64,000 bases of DNA from Betaproteobacteria bacterium (GTDB lineage Bacteria; Pseudomonadota; Gammaproteobacteria; Burkholderiales; Rhodocyclaceae), in assembly GCA_016705475.1 (NCBI GenBank), contig JADIYD010000014.1, positions 1-64,000 of the forward strand. Reading direction: 5' to 3'. Below the pieces are notes generated by a model. It was not told the DNA's origin. It saw only the letters and a list, made by a program, of their open reading frames with translations, and did no database searches. The position numbers were made by a program, and so were the translations under genes. Each line of letters begins with the position of its first letter. The first letter of the stretch is position 1. Positions 34,699-43,516 of the stretch are shown one piece after another.

Positions 34699-37256
34699 TG
34701 TCCTGCGATGTAGCTGCCCTCCGGGCTGAAGTCAAGGCGGCCCAGATCCGCCTTCAGGAAAATTACGAACGAACCGGCGACGCCGAAGCACTGCTCCGCG
34801 AACGCTGCACGCAGGTTGACGGGGTACTCGAGCGGCTTTGGTCATCGTTCGATTTTTCCAGCACGCTGGCACTGGCTGCGGTCGGCGGCTACGGCCGTGG
34901 CGAACTTTACCCGGGTTCAGATATCGACCTGCTGATCCTGCTGCCGAAAGATGCGAACGGCGCGCTACAGGAAAAGCTGGAGCGCCTGATCAGCTCGTTC
35001 TGGGACATCGGTCTGGAAATCGGCCACAGCGTCCGCACCATACAGGACTGCGTGAACGTGGCCGAGAACGACATCACGGTCCAGACAGCCTTGCTCGAAG
35101 CTCGCCTGCTGACGGGCAACGCCAAGCTGTTCTCGACCTTCGAGAAACGCCTGCGCGGCCATCTCGACCCCTTGATATTCTGTGAAGCCAAGCGGATCGA
35201 GCAGCAGGAACGCTATCTCCGTTTCAACGAGACTCCATATAGCCTGGAGCCCAACTGCAAGGACTCCCCGGGCGGACTGCGCGATCTTCAGGTCATTTTC
35301 TGGATCGCCAAGGCAGCCGGTTTCGGATCAAGCTGGGAAGAACTGTACAAGAACGGCATCATCACCCAGGAAGGCCTGACTCAAGGCCGGGAGTGCCAGG
35401 ATTTTCTGTCACACCTGCGCATACGCCTGCACTTCATGATCGGGCGGCGCGAAGATCGCCTCCTTTTCGACTATCAGAGCAACCTCGCAGCCAAGTACGG
35501 ATTCGTCTCGAACGAAGCGAAGCGTGCCTCAGAGCAGTTGATGCAGCTTTATTACCGCAATGCCAAGACAGTCAGTCTGCTCAACACCATCGTGCTGCAA
35601 AACCTGGTGTCGGCGCTGACCCCGGAAAACGAACAGACACCGCAGCCGCTCGACGACCATTTCCAGATGGTTGGGAATCTGCTCGACATTCGTGACGAAT
35701 TGCTGTTTGAAAAAGATCCGTCAGCCATATTCGACAGTTTCCTGGTCATGCAGGAAACCCATGAGCTTTCCGGCATGACCACCCGCACCTTGCGTGCCCT
35801 GTGGCGTGCCCGCGATCTGATGACCCCGGAGTTTCGGGAAAATCCCGCCAATCGGGCGATGTTCCTGAAACTGCTGCAGAGCGAACGCGGCATCATTCAC
35901 GAATTCCGGCGCTTGAACCAACTCGACATTCTTGGTGCCTACCTGCCCAATTTCGGGCGCATCGTTGGTCAGATGCAGCACGACCTGTTCCATGTCTACA
36001 CCGTCGACCAGCACATCCTGCAAGTCCTGCGCAATATCCGCCGCTTCACGATGAGCGAGTTCGCCCACGAGTACCCCATGTGCTCGCGCATCATCAGCGA
36101 ACTGGACCGTCCGTGGCTGCTCTACGTTGCAGCACTGTTCCACGACATCGCCAAGGGCCGTGGCGGCGATCACTCCGAACTCGGCACGGTCGACGCCGCC
36201 GAATTTTGCCAAGATCACGGGTTGACCGCAGAAGACACCGAACTGGTCGTCTGGCTGGTCAGAAACCATCTGATCATGTCGCAGGTTGCCCAGAAGGAAG
36301 ATCTCAGCGACCCGGATGTCATCGGCAAGTTCGTCAAACTGGTTGGCGACGTGCGCCACCTTCAGTCGCTCTATCTGCTGACTCACGCTGACATCCGCGG
36401 CACCAGCCCGAAAGTCTGGAATCACTGGAAGGGCAAACTGCTGGCCGATCTGTATTTCATGACCTTGCACCACCTGGCCAGCGGCAACGTACCGGCCGCG
36501 CACGGCGTCATTGCCGAACGCCAGGTCGAAGCCATGCGCCTGCTGCGTTTCTTCGCACTGTCGGATACCGTGCACGAGCGCCTTTGGAAACAGCTGGACA
36601 CCGTCTATTTCCTCCGCCACTCGGCTGAAGAAATCGCCTGGCACACCCGTTCGCTGCACTACCGCATCTACAACAACCAGCCGGTCGTTCGTGCCCGCCC
36701 CTATCAGGAAGGCGAAGGCCTGCAGGTCATGGTCTACACGCAGGACCAGCCCGACCTCTTCGCCCGCATCGTCGGCTTCTTCACCCGCGCCGGCTACAGC
36801 ATTGTCGACGCCAAGATTCACACGACAGCACATGGCTACGCCCTCGACAGTTTCGTCGTGCTGGACGTCGAGAATCGTGACAACGATCGCGAAATGGTCG
36901 CCTACATCGAGCACGAACTGGAACAGCGGCTGGTGCATCAGATGCCACCGGATGTTCCCTCGACAGGTCGCCTTTCAAGACAAGTCAAACATTTCCCGAT
37001 CAAGCCGGAAGTCGGCATTCGCGGCGACGAAAAGGGCTCGCACTATATTCTGTCGCTGGTTGCTGCCGACCGGCCCGGCCTGCTTTACACCGTTGCCAAC
37101 ACACTGGCTGAACACGGTGCCCACCTGCATACGGCCAAGATCACAACACTCGGCGAACGGGCAGAAGACGTTTTCCTGATCAGTGGTGGCGACCTGCGCG
37201 ATACCAGCAAACGCATCCGCCTGGAAACGGAACTAATGGAACGTTTGAAGGTATAG
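34698..37256 (+). CDS. glnD: Bifunctional uridylyltransferase/uridylyl-removing enzyme GlnD
   Basis: An 852-residue nitrogen sensor that adds UMP to PII proteins or removes it according to glutamine. Domains: nucleotidyltransferase with GGYGRGELYPGSDIDLL (about residues 62-78), HD hydrolase with LFHDIAKGRGGDHS (about 480) and two C-terminal ACT domains (about 675-745, starting LQVMVYTQDQPDLFARIVGF; about 780-850, starting HYILSLVAADRPGLLYTVAN). Length and all motifs are normal. It is coupled to map. Confidence 0.96.
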   Translation: MSCDVAALRAEVKAAQIRLQENYERTGDAEALLRERCTQVDGVLERLWSSFDFSSTLALAAVGGYGRGELYPGSDIDLLILLPKDANGALQEKLERLISSFWDIGLEIGHSVRTIQDCVNVAENDITVQTALLEARLLTGNAKLFSTFEKRLRGHLDPLIFCEAKRIEQQERYLRFNETPYSLEPNCKDSPGGLRDLQVIFWIAKAAGFGSSWEELYKNGIITQEGLTQGRECQDFLSHLRIRLHFMIGRREDRLLFDYQSNLAAKYGFVSNEAKRASEQLMQLYYRNAKTVSLLNTIVLQNLVSALTPENEQTPQPLDDHFQMVGNLLDIRDELLFEKDPSAIFDSFLVMQETHELSGMTTRTLRALWRARDLMTPEFRENPANRAMFLKLLQSERGIIHEFRRLNQLDILGAYLPNFGRIVGQMQHDLFHVYTVDQHILQVLRNIRRFTMSEFAHEYPMCSRIISELDRPWLLYVAALFHDIAKGRGGDHSELGTVDAAEFCQDHGLTAEDTELVVWLVRNHLIMSQVAQKEDLSDPDVIGKFVKLVGDVRHLQSLYLLTHADIRGTSPKVWNHWKGKLLADLYFMTLHHLASGNVPAAHGVIAERQVEAMRLLRFFALSDTVHERLWKQLDTVYFLRHSAEEIAWHTRSLHYRIYNNQPVVRARPYQEGEGLQVMVYTQDQPDLFARIVGFFTRAGYSIVDAKIHTTAHGYALDSFVVLDVENRDNDREMVAYIEHELEQRLVHQMPPDVPSTGRLSRQVKHFPIKPEVGIRGDEKGSHYILSLVAADRPGLLYTVANTLAEHGAHLHTAKITTLGERAEDVFLISGGDLRDTSKRIRLETELMERLKV

Positions 37257-37264
37257 CGCATGAC

Positions 37265-37287
37265 GCATGCGGCCTTGCGCCGCATGC
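37265..37287. terminator. Hairpin between convergent glnD and mtnP
   Basis: GCATGCGGC-CTTGC-GCCGCATGC forms a 9-bp stem with no clear T run on either side. Its position between two convergent genes suggests a terminator. Confidence 0.5.
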
Positions 37288-37299
37288 AGCCATTGGTGC

Positions 37300-38070
37300 T
37301 TAAACCGACATACCCATCGGCTGGCAACTATCCGTGCTGCCGACCAGCTTCTCGACAATCGCCTTGACGCGTCCCATCGCTCCGTGCAGGACGGGCTCCA
37401 GGCTTTCGAAATGGATGCCGTTGACGCTGCTGCCACGGCCCGCCGCATGGTTGGCGACAACGTTGATTGCGGCATAGGGCAAGCCTAGCTCACGCGCCAG
37501 GATGGCCTCAGGCATGCCGGTCATACCGACCACGTCAGCGCCGTCGCGCTCGAGACGATTGACTTCCGCAGCAGTTTCGAGGCGCGGCCCCTGTGTCGCG
37601 GCGTACACAGCGTCGACCTTGATGTCGATGCTCAGTTGCCGGCCGGCGGCCAGAATGCGGCGGCGCAGTTCGCCATCGTAGGGTTCGGTAAAATCGACGT
37701 GGGTCACGGGCGTACCGTTGCCGTCGAACATCGTCGACTTTCGGCCCCAGGTGTAGTCGATGATCTGGTGCGGCAACACGATGTCACCCGGCTGCAGGTC
37801 GGGGCGGATACTGCCGACCGAGGCGACGGAAATGACCCCGCTCACCTTGTGGTGGTGCAGTGCCCACATGTTGGCGCGGTAATTGACCATATGCGGCGGA
37901 ATGGTGTGGCCGTAACCGTGGCGCGGCAGGAAGACCGCCGGCTGGCCGCAGATCTGCCCGAAAACGAGCGCACCGGATGCCTCGCCATACGGCGTACGAA
38001 CCACCTCGCGGTGCGAAACGTCGAGATTGGATAGCGTTGTCAGGCCACTGCCGCCGATGATTGCCAGCAT
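37300..38070 (-). CDS. S-methyl-5'-thioinosine phosphorylase (MTAP/PNP family)
   Basis: A 256-residue MTAP/PNP-family phosphorylase. Blocks: IIGGSGL, FLPRHGYGHTIPPHMVNYRA, SVGSIRPDLQPGDIVLPHQI, TQGPRLETAAEVNRLERDGA and DVVGMTGMPEAILARELGLP. The base-recognition segment reads NVVANHAAG, with Asn where true MTA phosphorylases have Asp, so a 6-oxopurine (methylthioinosine, as in Pseudomonas) is the likely substrate. It salvages the polyamine by-product together with an adenosine deaminase. It is the last gene of the smc operon, 1 bp after the methyltransferase gene. Confidence 0.82.
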   Translation of the reverse strand: MLAIIGGSGLTTLSNLDVSHREVVRTPYGEASGALVFGQICGQPAVFLPRHGYGHTIPPHMVNYRANMWALHHHKVSGVISVASVGSIRPDLQPGDIVLPHQIIDYTWGRKSTMFDGNGTPVTHVDFTEPYDGELRRRILAAGRQLSIDIKVDAVYAATQGPRLETAAEVNRLERDGADVVGMTGMPEAILARELGLPYAAINVVANHAAGRGSSVNGIHFESLEPVLHGAMGRVKAIVEKLVGSTDSCQPMGMSV

Positions 38071-38071
38071 G

Positions 38072-38773
38072 TTATTTCTTCCTTTCGGCGAGCAACGAAG
38101 CCAGCGTCGGCACCACGCCCTTGAGCGACGGGTGAGTTTTACGGTTTGGGGCGTTGTTCAAGCCATCTTCGCCCAGCTTGCGATAAAGCGCGTTGGCCCG
38201 AACCGCAACGAATGGCAGGTCGAGCAGCGTCTTGCCACCATGATAATTGACCAGCGTATCGCGGCCAATGTCCTTGGCCTGCCAGGGAATTGCCGTGCGA
38301 TCGATGAAATGCAGCGCCTGCACGGTCGGCAGGCTGGCGGCCAGTTCGGCGACCAGACGATGCAGCTTTTCGCGGTAGGCAATCACCGCGCGGCCGCCAT
38401 CGGCAGCCACCGCACCGGTCGTTTCGGCCGGCGCCCCCATGAGCCAGCAAACCACGGCATCGGGCGCGAAGGAATCAATAGTGGCGCGCTGTTCGTTGGT
38501 CAGTGCGGTCAAATCCGCCTGCATCAGCGTTACATCGCCTCCCTCAACGCGTTGTCGGGTCAGTTCCAGGCACTCGCTCAGCAAGTCGATGGAGAGCACC
38601 GCCAATCCACGCCGAGCCAAGGCCTGCGTGGCAAAACCGACGCCACAGCCGATTTCGAGCACGCGCCGGCCGGGAACCAAGGCTGCCATCCAATCGTAGT
38701 CACCACGCCGAACGTACGCCTGCCCTTCGTTTTCCCAGTAGCCGATGAACTCGGCAACTGTCGCACCGCTCAT
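38072..38773 (-). CDS. Class I SAM-dependent methyltransferase
   Basis: 233 residues. Motif I is RVLEIGCGVGFATQALARRG (about residues 36-55), followed by LSIDLLSECLEL and the acidic DAVVCWLMGAP. The C-terminal half does not match a well-known specificity, so the substrate is unknown. It overlaps hpt by 4 bp and precedes mtnP by 1 bp. Confidence 0.75.
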   Translation of the reverse strand: MSGATVAEFIGYWENEGQAYVRRGDYDWMAALVPGRRVLEIGCGVGFATQALARRGLAVLSIDLLSECLELTRQRVEGGDVTLMQADLTALTNEQRATIDSFAPDAVVCWLMGAPAETTGAVAADGGRAVIAYREKLHRLVAELAASLPTVQALHFIDRTAIPWQAKDIGRDTLVNYHGGKTLLDLPFVAVRANALYRKLGEDGLNNAPNRKTHPSLKGVVPTLASLLAERKK

Positions 38774-39318
38774 GCATCATCCTTCATGGCATAGACGGCC
38801 GGCAGATTGCGCCAGACGCCGCCGGCATCCATGCCGAAGCCGAAGACAAAGCGGTCGGGTACGGTCAGACCAACGAAGTCGGCGGCAATCGGTTTGATCT
38901 TGCCATTGAGTTTGTCGGCAAAAACGGCTGTCAGAACCTCTTCTGCCCCCATCCGGCGCAGGCTTTCCTTGACGGCGGCGAGCGTCACGCCTTCGTCGAG
39001 AATGTCGTCGACGACCAGCACCGAGCGCCCCTTGACCGAAGTCCACGGCGCAGAGCGCCAGGAAATCTTGCCGCCCTGCGTTTCCGGTCCGTAGCGCGTG
39101 GCATGCAGGTAGTCAAAATCGAGCGGGAAATCGAGCTTGGTGAGCAGTTGACCGGAGAAGACCACCCCACCAGTCATCACGCAAAGCACCAGCGGGTATT
39201 TGTCGGCCAGCCGTTCGCGAATGGCCGCGGCAACGTCGGCCACAGCCGCTTGCACGGTCGCCTCGCTGTGTATCAGCTCGGCATTGGCCAGCATGGCCTG
39301 TGCTTTTATCAAATCCAT
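38770..39318 (-). CDS. hpt: Hypoxanthine-guanine phosphoribosyltransferase
   Basis: A 182-residue purine salvage enzyme. The PRPP loop is SVLVVDDILDEGVTLAAVKE; also LCVMTGGVVFSGQLL near the N-terminus and VPDRFVFGFGMDAGGVWRNL at the C-terminus, where the Asp contacts the base. Next to mtnP, it could use hypoxanthine released from methylthioinosine, which links the two genes functionally. Confidence 0.92.
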   Translation of the reverse strand: MDLIKAQAMLANAELIHSEATVQAAVADVAAAIRERLADKYPLVLCVMTGGVVFSGQLLTKLDFPLDFDYLHATRYGPETQGGKISWRSAPWTSVKGRSVLVVDDILDEGVTLAAVKESLRRMGAEEVLTAVFADKLNGKIKPIAADFVGLTVPDRFVFGFGMDAGGVWRNLPAVYAMKDDA

Positions 39319-40191
39319 TCAGCCTCCAAGGCTCTTCAGGTAAGCGTCGAACGCCGGGCCAACTTCCGGATGGCGCTGGCCGAAAACGACCGTTGCCTGC
39401 AGGTAACCCAGCTTGGAACCACAATCGTAGCGCGTTCCGTCGTAACGATAGGCAAGAACCTGCTCTTCGCTGAGCAGCGAGGCGATGCCGTCGGTCAGCT
39501 GAATTTCGCCGCCAGCACCCGGCTTGACGTTTTCGAGGTGATGGAAGATGCGCGGCGTCAGGATGTAGCGACCAACGACGGCCAGGGTCGACGGTGCATC
39601 CTCGGGCTTTGGTTTCTCGACGATGGCGTTGATCTGCTCTACGCGATCAGCTACCGCGCGGGCATCGACAATGCCGTAGCTGCGGGTGTCGGCGCGCGGC
39701 ACATCCTGCACACCGAGCACCGAACAACGGTAGTAGTCGTAGGTGTCGGTCATCTGCTTCATGACGGCCGGCTTGCCGTCGAGCAGGTCATCGGCCAGGA
39801 TCACGGCGAAGGGTTCGTCGCCGATCACCGGCTTGGCACAGAGCACGGCATGACCCAGGCCAAGCGCTTCGGCCTGACGGATGTAGATGCAGTTGATGTT
39901 CTTGGGAATCATGTTGCGCACGAATTCGAGCATCTCGTGTTTGCCGCGAGCTTCCAGTTCGCTCTCCAGTTCGTAGGCCTTGTCGAAATGGTCTTCGATC
40001 GAGCGCTTGGAACGACCGGTCACGAAGACCATGTCGGTGATGCCGGCGGCAACCGCCTCTTCTACAGCAAACTGGATCAACGGCTTGTCGACGATAGGCA
40101 GCATCTCCTTCGGTGCGGCCTTGGTTGCCGGCAGAAAACGGGTACCCATGCCAGCTACTGGAAATACGGCTTTGCGAACTTTTTTCATCAT
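39319..40191 (-). CDS. galU: UTP-glucose-1-phosphate uridylyltransferase
   Basis: A 290-residue nucleotidyltransferase making UDP-glucose. The N-terminal signature AVFPVAGMGTRFLPATKAAP and KEMLPIVDKPLIQFAVEEA are complete; also VILADDLLDG and EKPKPEDAPSTLAVVGRYIL. It overlaps the ligA stop by 4 bp and abuts hpt. Confidence 0.96.
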   Translation of the reverse strand: MMKKVRKAVFPVAGMGTRFLPATKAAPKEMLPIVDKPLIQFAVEEAVAAGITDMVFVTGRSKRSIEDHFDKAYELESELEARGKHEMLEFVRNMIPKNINCIYIRQAEALGLGHAVLCAKPVIGDEPFAVILADDLLDGKPAVMKQMTDTYDYYRCSVLGVQDVPRADTRSYGIVDARAVADRVEQINAIVEKPKPEDAPSTLAVVGRYILTPRIFHHLENVKPGAGGEIQLTDGIASLLSEEQVLAYRYDGTRYDCGSKLGYLQATVVFGQRHPEVGPAFDAYLKSLGG

Positions 40192-42239
40192 AGAACTCCC
40201 AATTCAAGCAATTTCAACAATTCAGCTTCGTCAATCACCGCAACGCCAAGCTCCATGGCCTTTTCCAGCTTGGAGCCGGCCTCTTCGCCAGCGACGACAA
40301 AATCGGTTTTTTTCGATACCGAGCCGGCCACCTTTCCTCCCGCCGCTTCGATCATCGCCTTGGCATCGTCGCGCTTGAGTGTCGGTAGCGTACCGGTCAG
40401 GACCAATGTCTTGCCGGCCAGCAGCTTCGGCCCGGAATCTGCCGGTTCACCATCAGTCCAGTGCAAGCCGGCAGCGAGCAGCTGGGCGATGATTTCACGG
40501 TTATGTGACTCGCTGAAGAAAGCAACGATGCTGGCGGCGACAATCGGTCCGACATCGGGCACCTGCTGCAGCGCTTCGACATCGGCCGCGATTATGCCAT
40601 CAAGATTTCCGAAATACCTCGCCAGATCGCGCGCCGTCGCCTCGCCGACATTGCGGATGCCGAGTGCGAAGATGAAGCGGGCGAGCGTCGTTTGACGGCT
40701 GTGGTCGATGGCGGCAACGAGGTTCTGCGCCGATTTTTCGCCCATGCGGTCAAGCCCGGCCAGCGTTTCGACGGTCAATCCGTACAGATCGGCCGGTGTA
40801 TGAACCAGACCGGCATCGACCAGCTGATCGACGATCTTGTCGCCGAGGCCCTCGATGTCCATGGCCCGACGCGCTGCGTAGTGCCACAGCGCCTGCTTGC
40901 GCTGGGCCGGGCAATAGAGGCCGCCGGTACAGCGGGCGATAGCTTCGTCGATACCACGCGCCACGGCCGAGCCGCATTCCGGACAGACCTTGGGGAGTTC
41001 GAAAGGCGGATGCAGCGGCTCGCCGCCAAACAGGTCACGTGATGGCCGTTTTTCCGGAACGATGGCAACGACTTCGGGAATGACATCGCCGGCCCGGCGG
41101 ACGATGACCGTGTCGCCGACCCGGACATCCTTGCGGCGGACCTCGTCTTCGTTATGCAGCGTCGCGTTGGTGACGGTGACGCCGCCGACGAAGACCGGCT
41201 TGAGCCGCGCCACCGGGGTGATGGCACCGGTGCGGCCGACCTGAACGTCGATGCCGAGTACTTCGGTCAGCGCCTCTTCGGCCGGGAATTTGTGGGCGAT
41301 GGCGAATCGCGGCGCGCGCGAGACGAAACCAAGCTGCGCCTGCCAGTCGAGGCGATTGACCTTGTACACCACACCGTCGATGTCGTAGGGCAGGCCAGGC
41401 CGCAACATTCCGATTTTGGCAAAAAATGCCAGTTGACCGCGGGAGCCGCTGACCACGGCACGTTCGGCAGCCACCGGGAAGCCCCACGCGGCCAGCCTGT
41501 CAATCAACTCGCTGTGGGTTTTGACGGCGACCGCATCCGCCCCGGCCCCGACGCCGTAGGCAAAAAAGGAAAGCGGGCGACTGGCCGTTATTTTCGAATC
41601 GAGCTGACGCAAACTTCCGGCCGCGGCGTTGCGCGGGTTGGCAAACTCCTTGTCGCCGCGTTCGCGCTGGCGGGCGTTGAGTTCGGCGAAGTCGGCCTTG
41701 AACATGAGCACTTCGCCGCGAATCTCGATCAGCGCCGGCCAGCCCTCGCCTTGCAGGCGCAGCGGGATGCAGCGCAGGGTACGCAGATTGGGCGTAACCT
41801 CCTCGCCGGTCACCCCGTCGCCACGCGTCGCACCGCAAGTGAACACGCCGTTTTCGTAAGTCAGACTGATGGCCAGGCCGTCGAATTTCGGCTCGACAGC
41901 GTAGTCGACCGCAGCAATCGTCTCCAGCCCGTCGCGCACGCGCTTGTCGAAGGCCTCGACCTCCTCCGGCGCAAAGGCATTGTTGAGCGAGAGCATGGGC
42001 ACGCCGTGCAGGCGCGGCGGGAATTCCTTGAGCGGTGCGCCACCGACACGCTGTGTCGGCGAATCGGCAGTCAGCAGTTCGGGATAGTCGGCCTCGAGCC
42101 CCTGCAACTCGCGGAAAAGCTTGTCGTACTCGGCATCCGGAATGGTCGGTGCATCAAGGACGTAATAGGCGTGGTTGTGGCGTTCCAGATCGGCGCGCAA
42201 CTCGGCTGCGCGCTCGGCCGCCGCAGCGGGTGCCACCAT
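40188..42239 (-). CDS. ligA: NAD-dependent DNA ligase
   Basis: 683 residues. Adenylation domain with EPKFDGLA (Lys 118 takes AMP), OB fold, zinc finger (CPECGSAVAR then CTGGLYCPAQ), HhH domain and C-terminal BRCT (about 605-683, LAGKTLVLTGTLPTLKRDDA). It starts in the zipA stop (TGATG). Around residues 268-280 the segment SRGQLAFFAKIGM is encoded by a diverged copy of the dispersed repeat (41411-41443) just before the conserved DIDGVVYKVN. Confidence 0.96.
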   Translation of the reverse strand: MVAPAAAAERAAELRADLERHNHAYYVLDAPTIPDAEYDKLFRELQGLEADYPELLTADSPTQRVGGAPLKEFPPRLHGVPMLSLNNAFAPEEVEAFDKRVRDGLETIAAVDYAVEPKFDGLAISLTYENGVFTCGATRGDGVTGEEVTPNLRTLRCIPLRLQGEGWPALIEIRGEVLMFKADFAELNARQRERGDKEFANPRNAAAGSLRQLDSKITASRPLSFFAYGVGAGADAVAVKTHSELIDRLAAWGFPVAAERAVVSGSRGQLAFFAKIGMLRPGLPYDIDGVVYKVNRLDWQAQLGFVSRAPRFAIAHKFPAEEALTEVLGIDVQVGRTGAITPVARLKPVFVGGVTVTNATLHNEDEVRRKDVRVGDTVIVRRAGDVIPEVVAIVPEKRPSRDLFGGEPLHPPFELPKVCPECGSAVARGIDEAIARCTGGLYCPAQRKQALWHYAARRAMDIEGLGDKIVDQLVDAGLVHTPADLYGLTVETLAGLDRMGEKSAQNLVAAIDHSRQTTLARFIFALGIRNVGEATARDLARYFGNLDGIIAADVEALQQVPDVGPIVAASIVAFFSESHNREIIAQLLAAGLHWTDGEPADSGPKLLAGKTLVLTGTLPTLKRDDAKAMIEAAGGKVAGSVSKKTDFVVAGEEAGSKLEKAMELGVAVIDEAELLKLLELGVL
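41411..41443 (-). repeat. Possible diverged repeat copy inside ligA
   Basis: The minus strand reads CCCGCGGTCAACTGGCATTT then TTTGCCAAAATCG. The outer parts match the family and the middle differs. It encodes RGQLAFFAKIGM, comparable to RGQPEKMAKNEI in rfbD. The match could be chance, since ligases align across this segment. Confidence 0.4.
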
Positions 42240-43516
42240 CAGGAGAACAGCCGCAGGGCCTGGGGCGAACCGGCGATCAGGCCGTAACTGGCCATCGTTG
42301 CCTGCGGCTTGCCGATGAATTCGCGACGGATGTGGTCAAGCTGCGACTCGCTGAGCGGCTGACGATTGTCGTCGACCAGCGCGCCGTTGAGCGTCTCGGC
42401 GAAGCGCTTGGCGATTTCCGTCATCTGCATGAAGGTGCGTTCGCCGTGATCGACACGCGGCACGTCGAGCAGGAAGGTCAGGCCGTGCGTCGTCAGCGTG
42501 CGCAGCGACTCAGCCGAAAACTGTGTGCTCTCGTAGTTTTGCAGGCTGAACAGGACGCGACCGTTGTCGTCGTAACGCGTGAAGACGCCGCCGAGGCCAA
42601 GCACCATGCCGGCTGCTTCAGCCAGGGCGCGAATCTTGGTACCCGAGAAGGCGCTGCCCCTGCTGACCAGATTGAGGCCGATTTCGAGGTCGACCGCAGC
42701 ACAGAACTGGTCGATTTCGGCAGCCTGATCGAGAACGCGCGATGACGGCATGTCGGCCACGGCCATCAGTTCATCAGCCAACGCGTTCATGGCGTTGGTG
42801 AAAATTGTCATGTCGCCGTCCGAGAGCGGCCCCTGGCGATTGACCAATTGCAGGCCAACACGCAGGCGGCGCAGCTTGAGTTCGCTATCGGGCGACAGAC
42901 GCTCCCACTCACGGTTGCGTTCGTTGAAGCCAACCCAATGCACGGGCTTGTTCAGACGCACCAATGCGGGACGCTGCGAATGGATGACATCCATGGCCAA
43001 TACCGGCTCAACGAGTTCCATGGCAACGATGAATTCGAGACGCGGATCGAGCAACTCGGCCGGCAAGGCGCCAGCAGGGATTTCCGGGGCATCGTCGGGA
43101 ATGTCGGCCGGAACCTGCGCAACCATGGGTTCCGGAACCGGGACCTGAGCCGCTATCGGCGGCTCCAGCGGTGCAGCTGGCGTATCAAAAACCGGTATTT
43201 CAGGCATCTGAATATCAGCCGGCGCAGCAATCATGTCCTCTGACGGCATGGTTGGGTGCAGGTCAACAAATACCGGCTCGACACGCTCATCCTGCTGGGC
43301 TGGCGCCTCGACCCGGATTTCCGGTTCGCTGCGTTCGGCAGTAACCGGCGGCGATGATGGTTTCGCTTCATCGCCCAGCAAAATATCGGCGTGATGCGGC
43401 TTGAGCACCGCTTGCGCCAGCTTGCGCTGCCTGTATTCCTGCCATTTGTTATAGCCAAACACGCCGACCACTGCGGTCGCGCCCAGCCCGATCAAACCTA
43501 GTTGAAGCTCGGTCAT
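42239..43516 (-). CDS. zipA: Cell division protein ZipA-like
   Basis: A 425-residue protein with an N-terminal membrane anchor (LQLGLIGLGATAVVGVFGYN, about residues 4-22), a basic stretch, a long Pro/Ala/Glu-rich linker (about 50-175) and a C-terminal ZipA FtsZ-binding domain (about 280-420, beginning IDQFCAAVDLEIGLNLVS). ZipA tethers FtsZ to the inner membrane; gammaproteobacterial ZipA is shorter. It lies directly after smc with no gap and directly before ligA, an order widely kept in beta- and gammaproteobacteria. Confidence 0.88.
   Translation of the reverse strand: MTELQLGLIGLGATAVVGVFGYNKWQEYRQRKLAQAVLKPHHADILLGDEAKPSSPPVTAERSEPEIRVEAPAQQDERVEPVFVDLHPTMPSEDMIAAPADIQMPEIPVFDTPAAPLEPPIAAQVPVPEPMVAQVPADIPDDAPEIPAGALPAELLDPRLEFIVAMELVEPVLAMDVIHSQRPALVRLNKPVHWVGFNERNREWERLSPDSELKLRRLRVGLQLVNRQGPLSDGDMTIFTNAMNALADELMAVADMPSSRVLDQAAEIDQFCAAVDLEIGLNLVSRGSAFSGTKIRALAEAAGMVLGLGGVFTRYDDNGRVLFSLQNYESTQFSAESLRTLTTHGLTFLLDVPRVDHGERTFMQMTEIAKRFAETLNGALVDDNRQPLSESQLDHIRREFIGKPQATMASYGLIAGSPQALRLFS

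Noticed and set aside
36215..36235. Possible repeat copy in glnD (GGGTTGACCGCAGAA)
   Set aside because: Only about 12 bases match and the A/T-rich half is absent; probably chance.
41411..41443. Counting the ligA segment as a firm member of the dispersed repeat
   Set aside because: The middle of the repeat does not align and ligases have residues at this place anyway; kept at low confidence.
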